A stretch of DNA of 64,000 nt, taken from positions 186,001 to 250,000 of the forward strand of contig NZ_JAPZVN010000002.1 of assembly GCF_027533845.1 (NCBI RefSeq), read 5' to 3'. Below, one piece after another: positions 62,327-64,000 of this stretch. Within the stretch, counting starts at the first letter, position 1, and the number at the start of each line of letters is the position of its first letter. Under the pieces are notes generated by a model. The model saw only the letters and a program-made list of their open reading frames with translations, was not told where the DNA came from and did no database searches. A program made the translations under genes and the position numbers. Origin of the DNA: Streptomyces sp. RPT161. GTDB lineage: Bacteria > Actinomycetota > Actinomycetes > Streptomycetales > Streptomycetaceae.

Positions 62327-63517
62327 TCATTCGGCCGCGGGGTGGATGCGCAGCAGCGGCTGCCCGGGGGCGACCGGGTCGCCGTCCTCGACCAGCCATT
62401 CCACGACGGTGCCGCCGTGCTCGGCGGTGACCGCCTGCCGGTCGCGGTTGTTGGCGACGTGCGCCACCGTAGCGCCCGGCTCAAGTACGTCACCGGCCTT
62501 GACCGTCCCGGTGTCCACGGTGCCCTTGAACGGGGCCACCGCGAGCCGCCAGGTCGGGCCGTGCTCCAGCGGGTTGCCCGCCGGGTCACCGTGTTCGGCG
62601 ATGATCTCGCGGGCCGCGTCGATGTCGTCCGGGGTCTTCAGCGCCAGCGTCCTGACGCCCGGCAGCGCCCGCTTGGCCAGCCCGGTGAGGGTGCCGGCGG
62701 GGGACACCTCGATCAGCGCGGTGACGCCGAGCGCCTTGAAGGTCTCCATGCACAGGTCCCAGCGGACCGGACCGGCGACCTGCTTGACCATTCGGCGGAT
62801 GATCTCCGCGCCGCTGTGCACCACCTGGCCGTCGGCGTTGGAGACGTACCTGGTCCGCGGGTCGCGCACCGACACACCCGGCACCAGGGCCTCCAGCGTG
62901 GCGACCGCGGGCGCCATGTGGTGGGTGTGGAACGCGCCCGCCACCTGGAGCGGGCGCACCCGGGAGCCCTCGGGCTTGTCCTCGGCGAGCGCCGCGAGCT
63001 GCTCCATGGTTCCGGCGGCGACGATCTGGCCGGCGCCGTTCATGTTGGCGGGGGTGAGTCCGTGCGACTCCAGCTTGGCGACCACGTCCTGCGGGTCGCC
63101 GCCCAGCACCGCGGACATGCCGGTCTCGGTGACCGAGGCGGCCTGCGCCATGGCCAGGCCGCGCTGCCGTACCAGCACCATGGCGGACTCGGCGGTGATC
63201 ACGCCGGCACCGGCGGCGGCGGTGATCTCGCCCACGCTGTGCCCGGCGACCGCGCCGACCAGGCGGCGTCCGTCGACCGGGTGCGGGAAGACCGAGAGGG
63301 CGGACACCAGTCCGGCGGCCACCAGCAGCGGCTGCGCCACGGCGGTGTCGCGGATCTCGTCCGCGGTGCCCTTGGTGCCGTAGTGCACGAGGTCGAGTCC
63401 GGCGACAGCGGACCACCAGTTCAACCGGTCGGCCACGCCCGGGAGTTCGAGCCAGGGACTGAGGAAGCCGGGCGTCTGGGCGCCCTGGCCGGGAGCTACG
63501 AGTACGAGCACCTTCAC
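62327..63517 (-). CDS. fabD: Malonyl-CoA:ACP transacylase FabD fused to a degenerate biotinyl/lipoyl-like domain
   Basis: Residues 1-312 are a complete FabD: QGAQTPG, the nucleophile Ser94 in AGHSVGEITA, QRGLAMA with the malonate-binding Arg, and the catalytic His197 in AFHTHHM. FabD moves malonate from CoA to ACP. Residues 320-396 are extra. VAPFKGTV, AGDVLEPGATVAHV and AEHGGTVVEWLVEDGD PVAPGQPLLRI (pieces) follow the two half-barrels of a biotinyl/lipoyl domain. The hairpin that normally carries the modified lysine (EAMKM) reads VANNRDRQ, so it cannot be biotinylated in the usual way. S. coelicolor FabD, as I recall it, ends near residue 316. Confidence 0.93.
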   Translation of the reverse strand: MKVLVLVAPGQGAQTPGFLSPWLELPGVADRLNWWSAVAGLDLVHYGTKGTADEIRDTAVAQPLLVAAGLVSALSVFPHPVDGRRLVGAVAGHSVGEITAAAGAGVITAESAMVLVRQRGLAMAQAASVTETGMSAVLGGDPQDVVAKLESHGLTPANMNGAGQIVAAGTMEQLAALAEDKPEGSRVRPLQVAGAFHTHHMAPAVATLEALVPGVSVRDPRTRYVSNADGQVVHSGAEIIRRMVKQVAGPVRWDLCMETFKALGVTALIEVSPAGTLTGLAKRALPGVRTLALKTPDDIDAAREIIAEHGDPAGNPLEHGPTWRLAVAPFKGTVDTGTVKAGDVLEPGATVAHVANNRDRQAVTAEHGGTVVEWLVEDGDPVAPGQPLLRIHPAAE

Positions 63518-63578
63518 ACTCTCTCTCGCGTCGGGTGGTCACCGCCGGTGAGGACAGGGACCAAGAACGGTCAGGCGA

Positions 63579-63597
63579 TTTGTGGGTGTCCCACAAA
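63579..63597. promoter_or_regulatory. Candidate FasR operator in the fab promoter region
   Basis: TTTGTGGG (63579-63586) and CCCACAAA (63590-63597) are perfect complements around TGT. The site lies 62 bases upstream of fabD and directly after the stop of the upstream fasR-like gene. Position and symmetry point to the FasR regulator as ligand; FasR is known to activate the fab operon in S. coelicolor. Confidence 0.7.
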
Positions 63598-63600
63598 AAC

Positions 63601-64000
63601 TCAATCCTGGTGATTCACGCTTGAGAGTCGGCCGAGGATGAGGGCGATCCGTAGGGTGAACGCGGAGCGTACATCGGAAGGTGACCATCCCGTGACATCC
63701 GTCACACGTCGTAGCCGGTAGCGGACGGTGTTGGGATGAACGAACAACATCCGGGCCGCGCCTTCCAGCGATGACGCCTGTTCCAGGTAGACGCTGAGCG
63801 TCTCCAGCAGCGCCGAGCCCGCTTCCTCCAGTGGTCTGTAGATCTCCTCCACCAGTTGTTCACGGGCCGCGGGATCGCCCGCCATCGCCCGCTCCGGCAG
63901 CAGGTCGTCCGCGAGCACCGGCCGGGGGGCGTCGGGCCAGGCCGCGCACGCCTTGAGCCCGGCGGCGGCGGCCTGCGCGGAACGGGTGGCGGCCAGCAGG
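63601..64000 (-). CDS. fasR: PucR-family regulator FasR, C-terminal part (5' cut by window)
   Basis: The visible 132 codons hold the C-terminal helix-turn-helix of the PucR family: LETLSVYLEQASSLEGAARMLFVHPNTVRYRLRRVTDVTGW, described here as one region, and the end TLRIALILGRL. The frame is open to the window edge. Its place directly upstream of fabD marks it as FasR, which controls fatty-acid synthase genes and so membrane lipid and malonyl-CoA supply. An 83-base gap with a strong palindrome separates it from fabD. Confidence 0.92.
   Translation of the reverse strand, partial: LLAATRSAQAAAAGLKACAAWPDAPRPVLADDLLPERAMAGDPAAREQLVEEIYRPLEEAGSALLETLSVYLEQASSLEGAARMLFVHPNTVRYRLRRVTDVTGWSPSDVRSAFTLRIALILGRLSSVNHQD

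Overview
The window is chromosomal DNA from a high-GC, spore-forming actinomycete, most likely Streptomyces or a close relative such as Kitasatospora or Streptacidiphilus. The evidence is the very GC-rich third codon positions, many GTG starts, a rodlin gene (aerial-hyphae surface protein), a conservon (cvnA-D plus paired P450s), a dnaG-hrdA pair and a FasR-fabD-fabH-acpP-fabF cluster. No insertion sequence, prophage, CRISPR array or replication origin was seen.

Layout. 1-3.2 kb is housekeeping: the end of recO, uppS, zur and glyS. 3.2-10 kb is accessory: an MFS pump with a MarR repressor, an aldo/keto reductase with a TetR repressor and a perfect operator, a NADAR protein, and a second MFS pump divergent from an XRE/MmyB-type regulator. 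10-14.4 kb holds dusB, with an unusual in-frame palindromic insert, and ppdK. 14.6-23.4 kb holds a polysaccharide deacetylase lipoprotein, a KimA-like permease, an SDR, a sugar ABC importer (binding protein and two permeases, no ATPase), a frameshifted phosphotriesterase-family gene and an MgtC/SapB protein. 23.6-29.7 kb holds a membrane-anchored esterase, a rodlin, two small ORFs, a gamma-glutamylcyclotransferase-like protein, a dGTPase and a ferredoxin-reductase-like flavoprotein. 29.8-35.5 kb holds dnaG, an hrdA-type sigma factor, a xylulokinase, a YtxH-like protein and three tRNA genes. After the last tRNA comes a decayed stretch (35.5-36.1 kb) with a methyltransferase relic.

36.2-41.5 kb is a conservon read leftward: sensor ATPase, roadblock protein, DUF742 protein, GTPase, a CYP157-like P450 without the ExxR motif, and a CYP154-like P450. 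All junctions overlap. 41.7-49.1 kb holds an MFS-MarR pair, a large MprF-like membrane fusion protein, a class F sortase, another MFS protein and a GlsB/YeaQ protein. 49.2-54.5 kb is stress and redox: MarR, an MDR oxidoreductase, Ohr, a GlxA-type AraC regulator with a DJ-1 protein, a PPOX-class F420 enzyme and an SGNH lipoprotein.

54.8-64 kb is lipid metabolism: a DUF3145 protein, a beta-hydroxyacid dehydrogenase, a TetR-controlled stand-alone KAS III, then the type II fatty-acid synthase operon read leftward (fasR, fabD, fabH, acpP, fabF, acyl-CoA carboxylase beta chain). The most striking point is that FabD carries a C-terminal biotinyl/lipoyl-like barrel without the modifiable lysine. The operon therefore joins a malonyl transferase, a degenerate carrier-like domain and a carboxyltransferase.
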